A stretch of DNA of 37,010 bases from Schoenoplectus triqueter (GCA_964058805.1 CAXKVV010001694.1:1-37010); one strand, 5' to 3'; positions 22,801 to 31,607 are shown, counted from the stretch's first letter. The notes: generated from the sequence alone by a model not told the origin. A program made the numbers and translations.

Positions 22801-25542
22801 ATTCACAGGTTTTGTCACAAGAGAAGGTAGAGAGAGAGAAAGAGAATGATAACCCTCAGCTCCAGATGATGAGCCGGAGAATCGTCCCTGCAATGCTGCC
22901 ATCTGTGATGTCAGTCGAGCTACCATATCCCCCATAGTGGGCTCGGATGCACTAGTTCTTTCATCAATTACTTTGTCACTGGCATATGCTTGCTGAGTAC
23001 GCCCCGGTCCACCGTTGCGACCGCCACCACGACGAAACCGACCTCGGCCACCGCTAAGCCTCCCATGGAGGTCCCAACAAGTGTCCCGAATGTGTCCTTT
23101 CTTGTGACAATAATCACACATACGCTCAACGGGTGTTGATTGTATGTTTCTTGGAGTAGCCACGGCTGCTACAGCTCCCTCTTTTACTATTGTTGGTGTC
23201 ATCAGCTTCTGTCTACTCTCCTCATGTACCACAGTCATGAACGCCTCCATGGGAGTCACACTAGGCTCCTTTTGAGTGAGCTGCTGGCGGATTTGATCAA
23301 ACTCCGAGTTAAGTCCATCTAGAAACTTGTATGCCCGAATTTGGTTTTCCCTTTTTGAGACAATTCCCGCACACTCCGAGCATTTGGTTATACATGGCAT
23401 CACAAAATCAATTTGTTGCCATATCTTAGAAAGTTCGTTGTAATAATCTGTCACGCTCAAATCTCCTTGTCTCAGGTTCCAAGCTCTTGTTTGCAACTCA
23501 AAGGCCTGTGCCTTATTTTCCTTTTGAGAGTACATGAATGAAGCCGCATCCCAAATCTCTTTGGCAGATTCATACAAGATGAATTGTGGCAATATTGCAT
23601 CGTCCATGGCATTAGTGAGTAATAATGAGACCACATTGTTATCTGAATCCCACTTAGAGCCCTCAACAATATCTGGCTTTTTAACCTCTTCAGTAACGTA
23701 CTTATACAAACCACGAGCTTTCAAGTTCATGAGAGACTGTTTTGCCCATACCAAGTAATTTGATGCACCAACAAGTTTGATACGTGTTAATGGTATTGAG
23801 GTGGGATAATGAGCAGATGCAGCGCTCATGTCTACTGTTTTTCCAATTTCAGGTTGTTCCATTTTTCACTTTCTATTTGTTACCGATACAAAACTTACTC
23901 AACAGAGCAATATTTTGTTACCGATACAAAACTTACTCAACACAGAGCAATAGGAGCCAACAGAGCAATAGGAGCAAACAGGGTGCGTCTCCACTCGCGA
24001 TGCTCGCGATCAACAGGCGCGACCAACAAATTTCTCACTCGCGATACTCGCGATCAACAGGCGCGACGCAACACTCGATCAACCCTCGCGATCAACAGGC
24101 GCGACGAGAGGCGATGATCAGGGCACCCTTCACGCACCCAGCGCGAGGCGACAGCGGAAGTTCACGCGCGGACTCCACGCGTGTGACACGGCGCTACGGT
24201 GATCGACGAAGTTGGGGCTCTGATACCAAATTGAAAGAGCTGGAAAATTTTGATTTAATTATCTTCTATTCTTCTCCACTGTTTCACCTTAACATTATAA
24301 AGTTAAGTTACATTTACATTTAGAACCCTAAACTATTTGATATTACATTTGCAATTATTATTGCTTCTATTCTAACTTTACAACACTAAGCTTGGGGAAA
24401 GAAGAACTACCTTTATAGGAATTGATCCAGGTGGTATCATCTCCACAGGAGGTTGGTCCCACTCGCTGCATTTATGATACAATATGATATTACATACAGC
24501 ATGCAGTAATAGTTAGAAAATTATACTAAAGAAAAAAGGAAAAGGTATGTCCGCTTTGCAACTAATCAATAAACTAATTATTTGACTAACAGAAGGAAGA
24601 TACTGATTGTACATAAAAAACTAGTTGTTCATATTTTTAAAAACTATTTATTTTATTTCATATATGAAATATTTCGAAATATTTTGAAAATATTTCAATC
24701 AAATTTAATAGAATTTTCTTGAATTAGAATTCATTTATTTATTACATAGATTTCCTTACTTTAACAATGCAAGTCAATTTAAATTTTGAAAAGAAAAAAA
24801 TGTACAACAACGACAACAACAACAAAGCCTTTAATCCCAAATAAATTGGGGTAGGCTATTAAAAAATGTAATTTATCTTTAAAAGTCCACGCAGGAAATT
24901 AAATTTTCTTCTCATCGAAAAAAGGATATATGTTAACGGGTGAATCTGATTCAATCACATAAAATGTAAAGAAACAAATTGATTGAAAATTAGCAAAATA
25001 AGAGGCAGAATTACACTTGATCATCGGAGTAGGCTACACCCCAGTGTAAATTCCATTTACCGATAAGATCGCAACCAACCACAAGCATCCACCTTGACTC
25101 ATATCCGGCCAAGCGGTCCAGTCTGACTGATACCTTCACATCTGTCTGTAATTCAATTTACAGCGTATTCCAAATGATCACAAAAGAATTCAAATAATCA
25201 TAAAATCCACAAGGATATATGAAAAATTCTCTTAGAAGATCAAAATACCTTTTTAATTCGTTCGATATTAATCTTCTCGGAGAAGATCACATCTGTCTCC
25301 TCAGAGAGAGGAGGGCTCTGAGCAGCTTTAGCTTCGACAATTGGACGCTGATTTCGACCCGAATCCGGTTTTAAGCCGAGATTGAGCCCGCTAGAGGTCG
25401 AAAACGAGGGGTTCCTTGAGCAGCATCGGACGAAAGGAGGTGGAAGCGGCTTGGCTCTCTTGTGTTGTCCTCTGAGATGGATGCTAGGATATCTAAGAAG
25501 AGGCGATTGGTGAATGAGCGGCTTCCATCGCACCATCGACAT
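12992..25542 (-). CDS. AMY3: Chloroplast alpha-amylase AMY3 (13 exons; copia element in intron 3)
   Basis: Endo-acting alpha-1,4-glucan hydrolase (GH13) of starch breakdown in the plastid stroma. Exons on the minus strand: 25542-25249, 25145-25015, 24465-24411, 18953-18840, 18510-18393, 18117-17768, 17565-16904, 16407-16218, 14951-14845, 14720-14471, 14048-13926, 13592-13425, 13150-12992. Every junction is GT-AG and keeps phase, giving 906 residues (Arabidopsis AMY3 is 887 as I recall). The first 60 or so residues are Arg/Ser/Pro-rich, like a transit peptide. Two CBM45-type starch-binding modules follow, each with LHWGV (about residues 131-135 and 319-323). A coiled, acidic linker comes next. 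The GH13 barrel starts near residue 510 and has [17 protein letters not shown] (nucleophile about D685), FAVGEYWDS (acid/base about E710) and FIENHD (about D793). The C-terminal sheet domain ends YKVWEAS. Cysteines in ILCQGFNW (about 518) and LNHRC (about 606) match the redox-regulatory pair known in Arabidopsis. No coding lesion was seen. Confidence 0.95.
16864..16896. repeat. (GA)n / (CT)n microsatellite beside an AMY3 splice donor
   Basis: There are about 16 GA units on the plus strand. In the AMY3 transcript it is a CU-run beginning about 8 nt after the exon 7 donor (exon ends at 16904, donor GTCAGTAG). It is a likely length-variable marker and a possible binding site for polypyrimidine-tract proteins (inference). 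Confidence 0.9.
19269..19273. repeat. Target-site duplication CTAAG, left
   Basis: CTAAG immediately precedes the left LTR copy and is repeated at 24386-24390 immediately after the right copy. Five bp is the usual copia duplication length. Confidence 0.65.
19274..19430 (-). repeat. 3' LTR of the copia element (157 bp)
   Basis: This matches 24229-24385 over 157 bp with three substitutions and no indels seen by eye (about 98% identity). On the element strand it starts TGTTGTAAAGTTAG and ends CTTTCAATT. If only the TG...CA core is counted, the LTR is 19277-19430 (154 bp). Confidence 0.9.
19431..19441 (-). other. Polypurine tract of the copia element
   Basis: On the element strand it reads TTGAGGGGGAG directly before the 3' LTR, the standard site for plus-strand priming. 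The polyprotein stop codon TGA (19440-19438) overlaps it. Confidence 0.85.
19438..21669 (-). pseudogene. Copia polyprotein, downstream part (integrase end, RT, RNase H)
   Basis: This continues in the same frame as the upstream part, directly after the in-frame TGA at 21672-21670. It has the integrase-core tail ([12 protein letters not shown]), a variable spacer with a KHYVRTRR stretch, and then the reverse transcriptase ([49 protein letters not shown]) with the YVDD catalytic motif ([13 protein letters not shown]). The RNase H has [37 protein letters not shown] and [11 protein letters not shown]. Motifs look intact. There is no in-frame ATG near the beginning, so this part would need readthrough or is not made. 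It could still supply sequence to related elements by recombination. Confidence 0.9.
21670..23862 (-). pseudogene. Copia polyprotein, upstream part (Gag, protease, integrase)
   Basis: A 730-residue open frame begins at the ATG at 23862 and ends at the TGA at 21672-21670, where the family continues uninterrupted. Domains: Gag of the UBN2/copia type (about residues 25-230, [17 protein letters not shown]); a CCHC zinc knuckle at about 249-262 ([14 protein letters not shown]); an RGG-rich basic stretch at about 268-288; aspartic protease at about 372 ([10 protein letters not shown]); a pre-integrase HRRLGH motif with a CDAC zinc pair (503-535); and the integrase core with HSD (D563), SDNG (D626) and AERKN (E662), giving the D-D-35-E spacing. 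By this frame Gag, protease and most of the integrase can be made, but not RT or RNase H. Confidence 0.9.
23863..24210 (-). repeat. Copia leader with two families of tandem repeats
   Basis: The untranslated leader between primer-binding site and Gag start holds a 28-bp unit repeated exactly at 23877-23904 and 23915-23942 (core GTTACCGATACAAAACTTAC). It also holds a 21-bp GC-rich unit repeated exactly three times at 24003-24023, 24047-24067 and 24085-24105 (core CGCGATCAACAGGCGCGAC). CAACAGAGCAATAGGAGC-like pieces also recur near 23942-23980. The GC content is strikingly higher than in the surrounding DNA. Confidence 0.85.
24217..24228 (-). other. Primer-binding site, initiator Met-tRNA type
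   Basis: On the element strand TGGTATCAGAGC directly follows the 5' LTR. It is the classic complement of the 3' end of plant initiator methionine tRNA used by copia elements. Confidence 0.9.
24229..24385 (-). repeat. 5' LTR of the copia element (157 bp)
   Basis: The partner of 19274-19430, with three substitutions between them. It carries the element promoter in principle. No clear TATA box was singled out in this short AT-rich LTR. Confidence 0.9.
24386..24390. repeat. Target-site duplication CTAAG, right
   Basis: This matches 19269-19273. The match works only if the LTR includes the final AATT/TT bases beyond the canonical CA end (see findings). Confidence 0.65.
24801..24857. mobile_element. 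SINE-like fragment in AMY3 intron 2
   Basis: The stretch ACAACAACGACAACAACAAC, then AAAGCCTTTAATCCCAAATA and AATTGGGGTAGGCTAT, resembles the segment shared by Au-type plant SINEs (CAACAACAAAGCC..TCCCAA..TTGGGGTAGGCTA). Only this short part is recognisable. No tRNA-like boxes or target duplication were found. Confidence 0.5.
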
Positions 25543-25651
25543 TTTCGATCATGAAAAAGGAAGGGAATAGAAGGAAGAGAGGAGAGGAAATTACAATGTC
25601 CCGAAGAGTAGGAATGGAAAAGATCCCTTCTATTATCGTGCAAAGGTAGTA

Positions 25652-25657
25652 CACGTG
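25652..25657. promoter_or_regulatory. G-box/ABRE-like motif upstream of AMY3
   Basis: The CACGTG palindrome in the context ACACGTGGTG lies 110 bp upstream of the AMY3 ATG (25542). ACGTGG is the core of ABA-response elements bound by ABF/AREB bZIP factors. Between it and the ATG is a CT-rich leader on the gene strand. In Arabidopsis AMY3 is reported to be induced by osmotic stress through ABA signalling, so the motif fits, but it is a single short match. Confidence 0.4.
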
Positions 25658-26216
25658 GTGTGGATTTAAGTTTTAAACCGATAGATAAATTTGCTTAAAA
25701 CTGCAATAGTAGATATTGAGGTAAACTTATCATTACATAATTCACTCTAAATGTTGACAATTTCCTTACGCATCTTATTCGTACAAATCCGTTTCATGCT
25801 GCGATGTTACAAATTCTATGTTTATGGTGAGTGAAAAATAATATTCAATTAAATATAAAAAGGAGAAGATAAACACAAAATGTAATCAGAAAGTTACACA
25901 AATCTGCCTTTGATAAGTAGAGTAAAAATATAGTAATCACTTTAAAACGTTTTAAAATAGCAAACAACAGTGATTTAAAATAAAATTAAATTAAAACACC
26001 TCTATAAAAATACTTTAAAACCCAAAACATCAAATTATTTTTCTTTCAATATTTTTATACAAATTATTTTATTTATTTATTTATTTTGTTATTATCAAAC
26101 ATTACCGTCTTAAAAATAATTTTACTATGTTGTCAAACTAGGCCCTAGGGGCGGTGCCGCAATTGTGTACACTATTCAAGAACGCGCTGTTGGAGCTCGG
26201 AAGTCAGGAGTCTACG

Positions 26217-26493
26217 TAGAGGTGAAGGTGGCAGACCCGAGAAATCCGTCCGACTCATCCGGATTCGAACCCGATTTGATTTAATTTTTTAAGAAAGTCA
26301 AACTGACTCGACCCGATCCGATCTGAGATCAAATGACCTTTAATCCAATCGAAATTTATCAACGATCTAAAAAAACACATCATATAAATTGACCCGACCC
26401 TGATCCAACTCGGACCAACCTGATTTCTTCTAAAAAATCAAACTGACTCGACCCGAACCGAACCCGACCCGACCCACCTGATTGCCACCTCTA
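26217..26493. mobile_element. hAT-like MITE, 277 bp
   Basis: The left end reads TAGAGGTGAAGGTGGCAGAC. The right end read on the minus strand is TAGAGGTGGCAATCAGGTGG. Both are followed inward by repeats of the CCCGACCC/GGGTCGGGT type, a familiar look for non-autonomous plant hAT elements. The flanks AGTCTACG (26209-26216) and GTCCTACG (26494-26501) look like an 8-bp target duplication with one base shifted. There is no coding capacity. Confidence 0.55.
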
Positions 26494-27092
26494 GTCCTAC
26501 GGCACCACCTCAATCTTCTTAAAAATAAAGAACCAAGGCCAGGCGACGTTACTAATTTGGAAAAATAAAGAGATTATATCATCTCAGAAATTTTGAAAAA
26601 AAAAATAGTTACTTGAGCTGGAGTCATTATCAAGTGTCAAACGAATTTAAGAGCCATGAAGGACAGGTTATTAGTATCGGTCTTGACTCAAATCCTAGTC
26701 CGTGATTTTCGTCCCAACAAAAGAAAAAAAAAGGTTTTAATATGGAGATCACCTGAATTTATTATTATTTTTCGTTATAATTTGGTTAAAAAGACATGCA
26801 TATGCGTGAAAAAAAAAGTTGATGCTAACTTGTATCCTACTTTTTTTCCTCTGAAATAAAGAAATTTTATATTGTCCTTCTTTTTGAAAAAAAAATAAAG
26901 TGAAAAAAACCACTTGTTTCAATGAAACCAGAAACAATTCCTGTGGTCCAAACTTGAGAGAAGTATTTTTTAATGATTATTCTATAAGCAAGTTGACAAA
27001 TAGATTTTGGTTATCTAGATTATAATTTGAGTCTTACAAGTAAAATTCAATCATTACTGCTTCAAAAAGTCACGAGTGGATAAGAAGAAGAA

Positions 27093-27142
27093 GATCATGA
27101 TGATCATGATGATTATTATTAGTATGATCATGATCATCATCA
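27093..27142. repeat. ATGATCATGATC palindromic cluster
   Basis: Overlapping GATCATGAT units on the left and ATGATCATGATCATCATC on the right form a strong self-complementary stretch around ATTATTATTAGT. It can fold as a hairpin. It is probably a microsatellite derivative; no protein or RNA role is evident. Confidence 0.6.
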
Positions 27143-27209
27143 CTTTTAATATTGAATATGAATCAAAGTAAAGTTCATCAAGATTGATGAGTTAAACTAA
27201 AAAAAATAA

Positions 27210-27480
27210 ATGAATTAACTTAAAACTACAATCCGAATCGTTAAAACTGATCTACATCATGAGCACTAAATTTAAGATTCAAATACGTTTTTTTTAATTC
27301 GTTTAGTATTAGGTCAAGCGATAAAAAATTAAAGGTTATAAGTTATCTTCATGCATTCAGCTTTTTTATCATTCCTTTATATAAATGAATTTGGAATGTT
27401 TTAAATCTGTAAAGTAAATTTAGTGCTCAAAATGTAGATCGGTTTCAATGATTTGCATTCGCCATTTTAAGTTAATTCAT
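27210..27480. repeat. Foldback/MITE-like inverted repeat, about 271 bp
   Basis: The left arm (27210 to about 27285) is ATGAATTAACTTAAAA...CTGATCTACATCATGAGCACTAAATTTA. It pairs with the right arm read backwards from 27480 (ATGAATTAACTTAAAA...CCGATCTACATTTTGAGCACTAAATTTA). The arms are clear but diverged. There is no coding region and no convincing target duplication. Confidence 0.6.
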
Positions 27481-28414
27481 CTAAGAAAATAAATTTTCAC
27501 AGAATACTTTTTAATTAATATTTTAAAATTTTCAGAATGACGAGTACTGATGTTGGACAAATTTCCAAGACGAAATTTCATTAAAAGGTCTTCTGAGATT
27601 TAAGCAGTGTCAATATATCCAAAAACAAAAAGCATAAATTCGAACATATATAAATATTATATGTATGATTTATATTATTCATAGATATGTCATGTTTATA
27701 AAAAAAAACGATGAGATATATTTCACGGTGTATCAAATAAGTTGATTTTTTTTATGGTTCACAATTACAAGTCCTTCATACATTGTTAAACAATATCTAA
27801 ATTTATACCAATAACATGGCTGTAAACTTATTTTTCGCAAATCGTATTTAGCCTTCTTTTCGAAAAATATATTGTCAAGATTATCAAGATAACCATTGTC
27901 AAATGATCCCTCAATATTTAACAATTATTTTTCAAATAATGTGAAGTCATTTCATTTCATTTTCGCGAGTCATCCACAAATTTAAATCGTGAAAATCATT
28001 CTATGTGTTAGGATAACTAGGGGTTGCAAATTAATTGCAATGACGATCTCAGTCGGGCTATTGAAAAAAAACTATATTAAATTAATAAAAGGAGGAATCA
28101 AATGACCACGTGATTTGTGTCAAATTAGTGCCCACAAAAATAAACAATAAATAATTATTGTTTAAATTATTACATAATAAAATTAATTGAAGAAATATTA
28201 TATATATATATATATATTTATATGTGTACATAAAAAATATATCATTTCAATATTATTTGTATATGCATTAAGCATTAATAAAATCAACAAATCAAAGTTT
28301 ATAATTTTAATCTCTTTACTTGATGACTATTAAAAAAAGTTAAAATTTTATAGTTTTTTATATATTTTTTATTGGAATGATGTAAAATACATCTAATAGT
28401 ATACATTTATAAAT

Positions 28415-28830
28415 GAGTTAGACTATGGTGCTATGCGTAGTTAATGAATCAAATTTGCTACGGACTAAAAAATATAGGTAAATCATCTCTAAATTTTGAT
28501 TTATGGATCTCAATAAATTATGCATATTAAAATATGATGGAATATAAAAATTTCTATGTTTTAAATTTTTAAGTATTAGTTTTGAATTTTTTAAGATGAT
28601 TCAATAATAATAATAATAAAATAATACATATTTTCGAAGTTATTTTAAAAAAAATTCAAAACTAATACTTAGAAAATTCAAAAAATAGAATTTTTTTATA
28701 TCCCAATACATTTTGATATAAAGAATTTATTGATACCCATAAATCAAAATTTAGAGATGATTTAACTATATTTTTGAATCCGTAACAAATTTAATCATTA
28801 AGTACGCGTAGCATCATAGCCTGATCACTC
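28415..28830. mobile_element. Long-TIR MITE (Mutator-like), 416 bp, with 9-bp TSD
   Basis: This is a nearly full-length inverted repeat. The left arm (28415 to about 28593) matches the reverse complement of the right arm (about 28640-28830), including GCTA[TC]GCGTA, TTAATGA, AAATTTG, TACGGA, AAATCATCTCTAAATTTTGA, TTTATGG and AAGTATTAGTTTTGAATTTT. Both ends start GAGT. The perfect 9-bp duplication TTTATAAAT flanks it (28406-28414 and 28831-28839). Long inverted termini with a 9-bp duplication point to a Mutator-like, non-autonomous element. The loop holds an (AAT)n run. RNA from it would form a hairpin with arms of about 180 nt. Confidence 0.8.
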
Positions 28831-29179
28831 TTTATAAATTTATATAAATTAATTAATAGAAATAACGGACACCATCACAACTATTATAATTATTCTATGT
28901 TCCAAAACTATGATTATTCACATTGGATCCCTCCTCAATTATAATTATTCTACGTTCCAAAACTATTATAATTGCCAAATTTGGAGTGTTCATACTCAAC
29001 CTAGTGAAATGTACATGGTCATAGGGTCCGTCCATGCAATAACAAAAAGTAGAAATAATTTTGCTATTTCAATGAATTAATTTGTCAAATGAATTTTAGA
29101 TTAGATAGAAGAGTGTAGAAGGGTGCTAATCTGGTATATCAAGTTATATGTGGTATACCGGATTAGCTCTAGTAAGAAT

Positions 29180-29460
29180 AGCGATTATTGTTTAATAATG
29201 TTATATTATATTATTATATTATGATTATAATTATATTATTATTATTATGCTTATGAGTTATATATATTATTATATTATAATTATGATTATGATTATTTAT
29301 TTATTTATTATTATTATTATGATTATGATTATTTATTATTATTATTATTATTATATCATGATTATGTTATGACTATACTATTAATATTATTGTTGTTGTT
29401 TTACTATTATTATTTTATTATTATTATTATCATTATTATTAGTATCATAATTATTTATAT
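29180..29460. repeat. ATT/ATTATG microsatellite tract
   Basis: Degenerate arrays of ATT, TTA and GATTAT units run for nearly 300 bp, interrupted by short TTG and TTTATTTATTT runs. No other content was seen. Confidence 0.85.
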
Positions 29461-29699
29461 TTTAACTATTCTGATTAATAATTATCAAATGATATTTTCG
29501 CTTTTTAAAATAATAAAAAATACTATTTTACTATCACTCTTTTAAAATAATTTTATTTTATTACTATTTCAAAATGATTCTTTAATTTGCCAAACGAACA
29601 AATAGAGAACAAGCCGATTATTTAGAAAAATGTGACCGGGATATTTTGCCTAAGTTGCTGGTTTGTGTAATTGTATAACTATCCTGTAGACAATAATCG

Positions 29700-30066
29700 G
29701 GATTCCAGATTCGTCATTATCCTTCTCTCCCTCGGTCCCTCTCCATCGCACACAGTTCTCGTGCTCACTATCCACTCACCGTCCGTTCGCTGTCTTTCCG
29801 TCTGGCGGGGGTGAAACGCTGTCCGATTAAAATCCAACCATCGTCCCGCTTTCCTAATACGACCCGCTTATTGGCGAACTTCCTTCTCCGCGACCGATGG
29901 CTCAGCTCAAGTATATTCTTCCTCGCACTGTACACACAGCACGCTCCTCATTTAAAAAAAATAATAAATTAATTTTCTAAATTGAATTCTTATTTTCCAA
30001 AAATCCATCCGGCTTGAGAATGGAGCCTCAGTTGATGGCTTTGCAGTGGCAGATAATACATCCAGG
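29700..30066 (+). other. Promoter/5'-exon-like fragment of an unidentified gene
   Basis: After kilobases of AT-rich DNA, 29720-29900 becomes GC- and CT-rich, like a plant 5' UTR. An ATG at 29898 (ATGGCTCAGCTCAA) is followed by a possible donor GTATAT. At 30006-30066 an open stretch encodes about 20 residues (SIRLENGASVDGF, then AVADNTS) and ends in AG/GTAATTG, a good donor. No consensus AG acceptor precedes it at the expected place, and no downstream exon was found. It may be the broken head of a gene. I do not recognise the protein. Confidence 0.3.
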
Positions 30067-30686
30067 TAATTGTTTATCTTTGTAAACTCTTTTTATCTGT
30101 TATTTAATGAAATTTCATAGTAGGTTATTCGCCTACTACAAAAATAAAACAAATGAAAAAAAAAGCGCTATGTTGATGAGCTTCTCTCTGCAACAAATCT
30201 GAAATCGCAAAATCAATGACAGAAGAGCCCCTTATTATATGTCCATTTTACATTGCTTTCTTGTGCTTTACAGTTTTAAACCTACAATTTCAAACATCAC
30301 GTCTTAGTAAAGAAGTATATAATGTTTAAAATCATGTCATGTATCCCTACAATATAGTAACCGCATGTTCATATATGGACTTGTGACTAAACCAAAATTG
30401 AACTGGCTACAACTATGTACAATGACTTGCAAGATGGATATGTAGGATGGGGCTGTTTGGGTAAGCAATGTACAAATTATACAAACAAGTTGGGTGGTCA
30501 GGTACAATCTAACCAATCACTCAACAACATCAGATGAAATATCCAACCCAAACCATTCTTAGTCCCAATTTAACATGTAACTAGGGGTTAATTCAAGTAC
30601 AATCTACCAAATTATTGAATGTTACTAGGAATTAATTCAAGGAGATTGAATTGGAATCGACCATGGTGAAATTAAGCAAAAGCTAC
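30067..30686. other. Non-coding junction next to the truncated ALDH12A1 copy
   Basis: No exon on either strand could be supported. The terminal exons expected for ALDH12A1 (FGPAGDPRGAG..., then WSCHREV...) were searched for by eye on the minus strand and not found here. Confidence 0.5.
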
Positions 30687-31586
30687 CAGTGATTTTGTTG
30701 AGCTCCAGTTGTCCTAGCTCTGATCCCAGCATATGTGGTACCATTCACCGATCTCCCAAGAACTTCCTGAAAGGTCAAATGGTAAATTTCTTCCTTAAAA
30801 ACTTGGAAAGAATGAAAACTAAGTTCCATGTAGTGAATTTCACCAAAAAAAAAACATAATGTAGGGCCATTCGAATTGTCTAATAACTCGAAATAATAAT
30901 AATTAGCAAAGCTTCCGCAATGCCAAGCTTCTGGGGCAAAACTTGAAACATCTTCCAAACTATAGTACTTATTCAAAAAAGAAAAAAAAAGTATTACCTG
31001 CAAGAACAGGGGATCATTTGAGACCACTGCAGCAGTGAGATGAGTGTGCATCCTCTCACAAGCATCTAACACCAACTCCAGTTCATTATTTCTATACTCA
31101 GTAACAACCTGTAAAATAATACTAACAAGGATTAGAATCTTACACTTTAGAGCGACTTTTTCAGTAATGGTTTCTACCATTGGTTTGACACCAATACCAG
31201 TTCTGCTATTTTAATCGATTTGTCTTTGCCTACTATCCTTTTTTTTTGTCCAGGAAGTTTTAAGAAGCAATGTAGGGTAAAATTGAGGAAACAAATTTTA
31301 GGCTTCATAGCAAATTAGAGAGATCCTTATGAGCAGTTAAGAATTAATTCTAATTTACATTACCTGGAAAGGGCCAAAAATCTTTTTGGTCACCAGGTCA
31401 AAATTGTCAATTTTAAGTATCTCTTCTAAAGGGACAAAAACAGTAGTTGGTTTAAAAAGCCCCATACACTTCAGGGATAGAGTGATTTTCAAGTGGTTCA
31501 CCACTGAACAGAACTTTTGAACCTGGAATTTTGAGCAGCTTTTTCATATGTTCCACCATTGCATCAGTTACCTAAAAAGTTACACA

Positions 31587-31607
31587 GACACACACACACA
31601 CACACAA
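31587..31607. repeat. (CA)n microsatellite in the ALDH12A1 pseudogene
   Basis: A short, slightly imperfect CA/AC run in the intron 5' of the exon at 31571-31364, on the plus strand. Confidence 0.8.

Larger units (their letters stand above)
19274..24385 (-). mobile_element. Ty1/copia LTR retrotransposon, nearly complete, in AMY3 intron 3
   Basis: A 5112-bp element on the minus strand, the same strand as AMY3, lying between exon 3 (ends 24411) and exon 4 (starts 18953). In element order it has: 5' LTR 24385-24229; primer-binding site at 24228 complementary to initiator Met-tRNA; a repeat-rich leader; one gag-pol frame from 23862 to 19438 interrupted by a single TGA; a polypurine tract; and 3' LTR 19430-19274. 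The order protease, integrase, reverse transcriptase, RNase H is diagnostic of copia rather than gypsy. The flanking CTAAG duplication and 98% LTR identity indicate a recent insertion. Using the often-used plant rate of 1.3e-8 per site per year, three changes in 157 bp suggest under one million years, with wide error. Confidence 0.95.
25543..29700. other. Long gene-free interval
   Basis: Apart from the AMY3 promoter and the MITE-like elements and microsatellites listed separately, this 4.1-kb AT-rich stretch contains no supportable coding frame. The short ORFs in it (for example 26656-26859 and 27733-27924) are lysine/phenylalanine-rich products of A/T runs and have no recognisable domain. 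Confidence 0.5.

Noticed and set aside
19664..24323. Plus-strand ORFs up to 179 codons inside the copia element
   Set aside because: They are antisense shadows of the gag-pol frame, leader and LTR, and contain no recognisable domains.
26140..26160. A GGGGCGGTGCCGCA stretch as the end of a larger nested element pairing with 26495-26512
   Set aside because: The inverted similarity to GGCACCACCTC is short and imperfect and no flanking duplication fits, so I kept only the 26217-26493 element.
29180..29460. An origin, matrix-attachment region or CRISPR-like array in the ATT-rich repeats
   Set aside because: The units are short degenerate microsatellites without spacers. Base composition alone does not support any of these functions.
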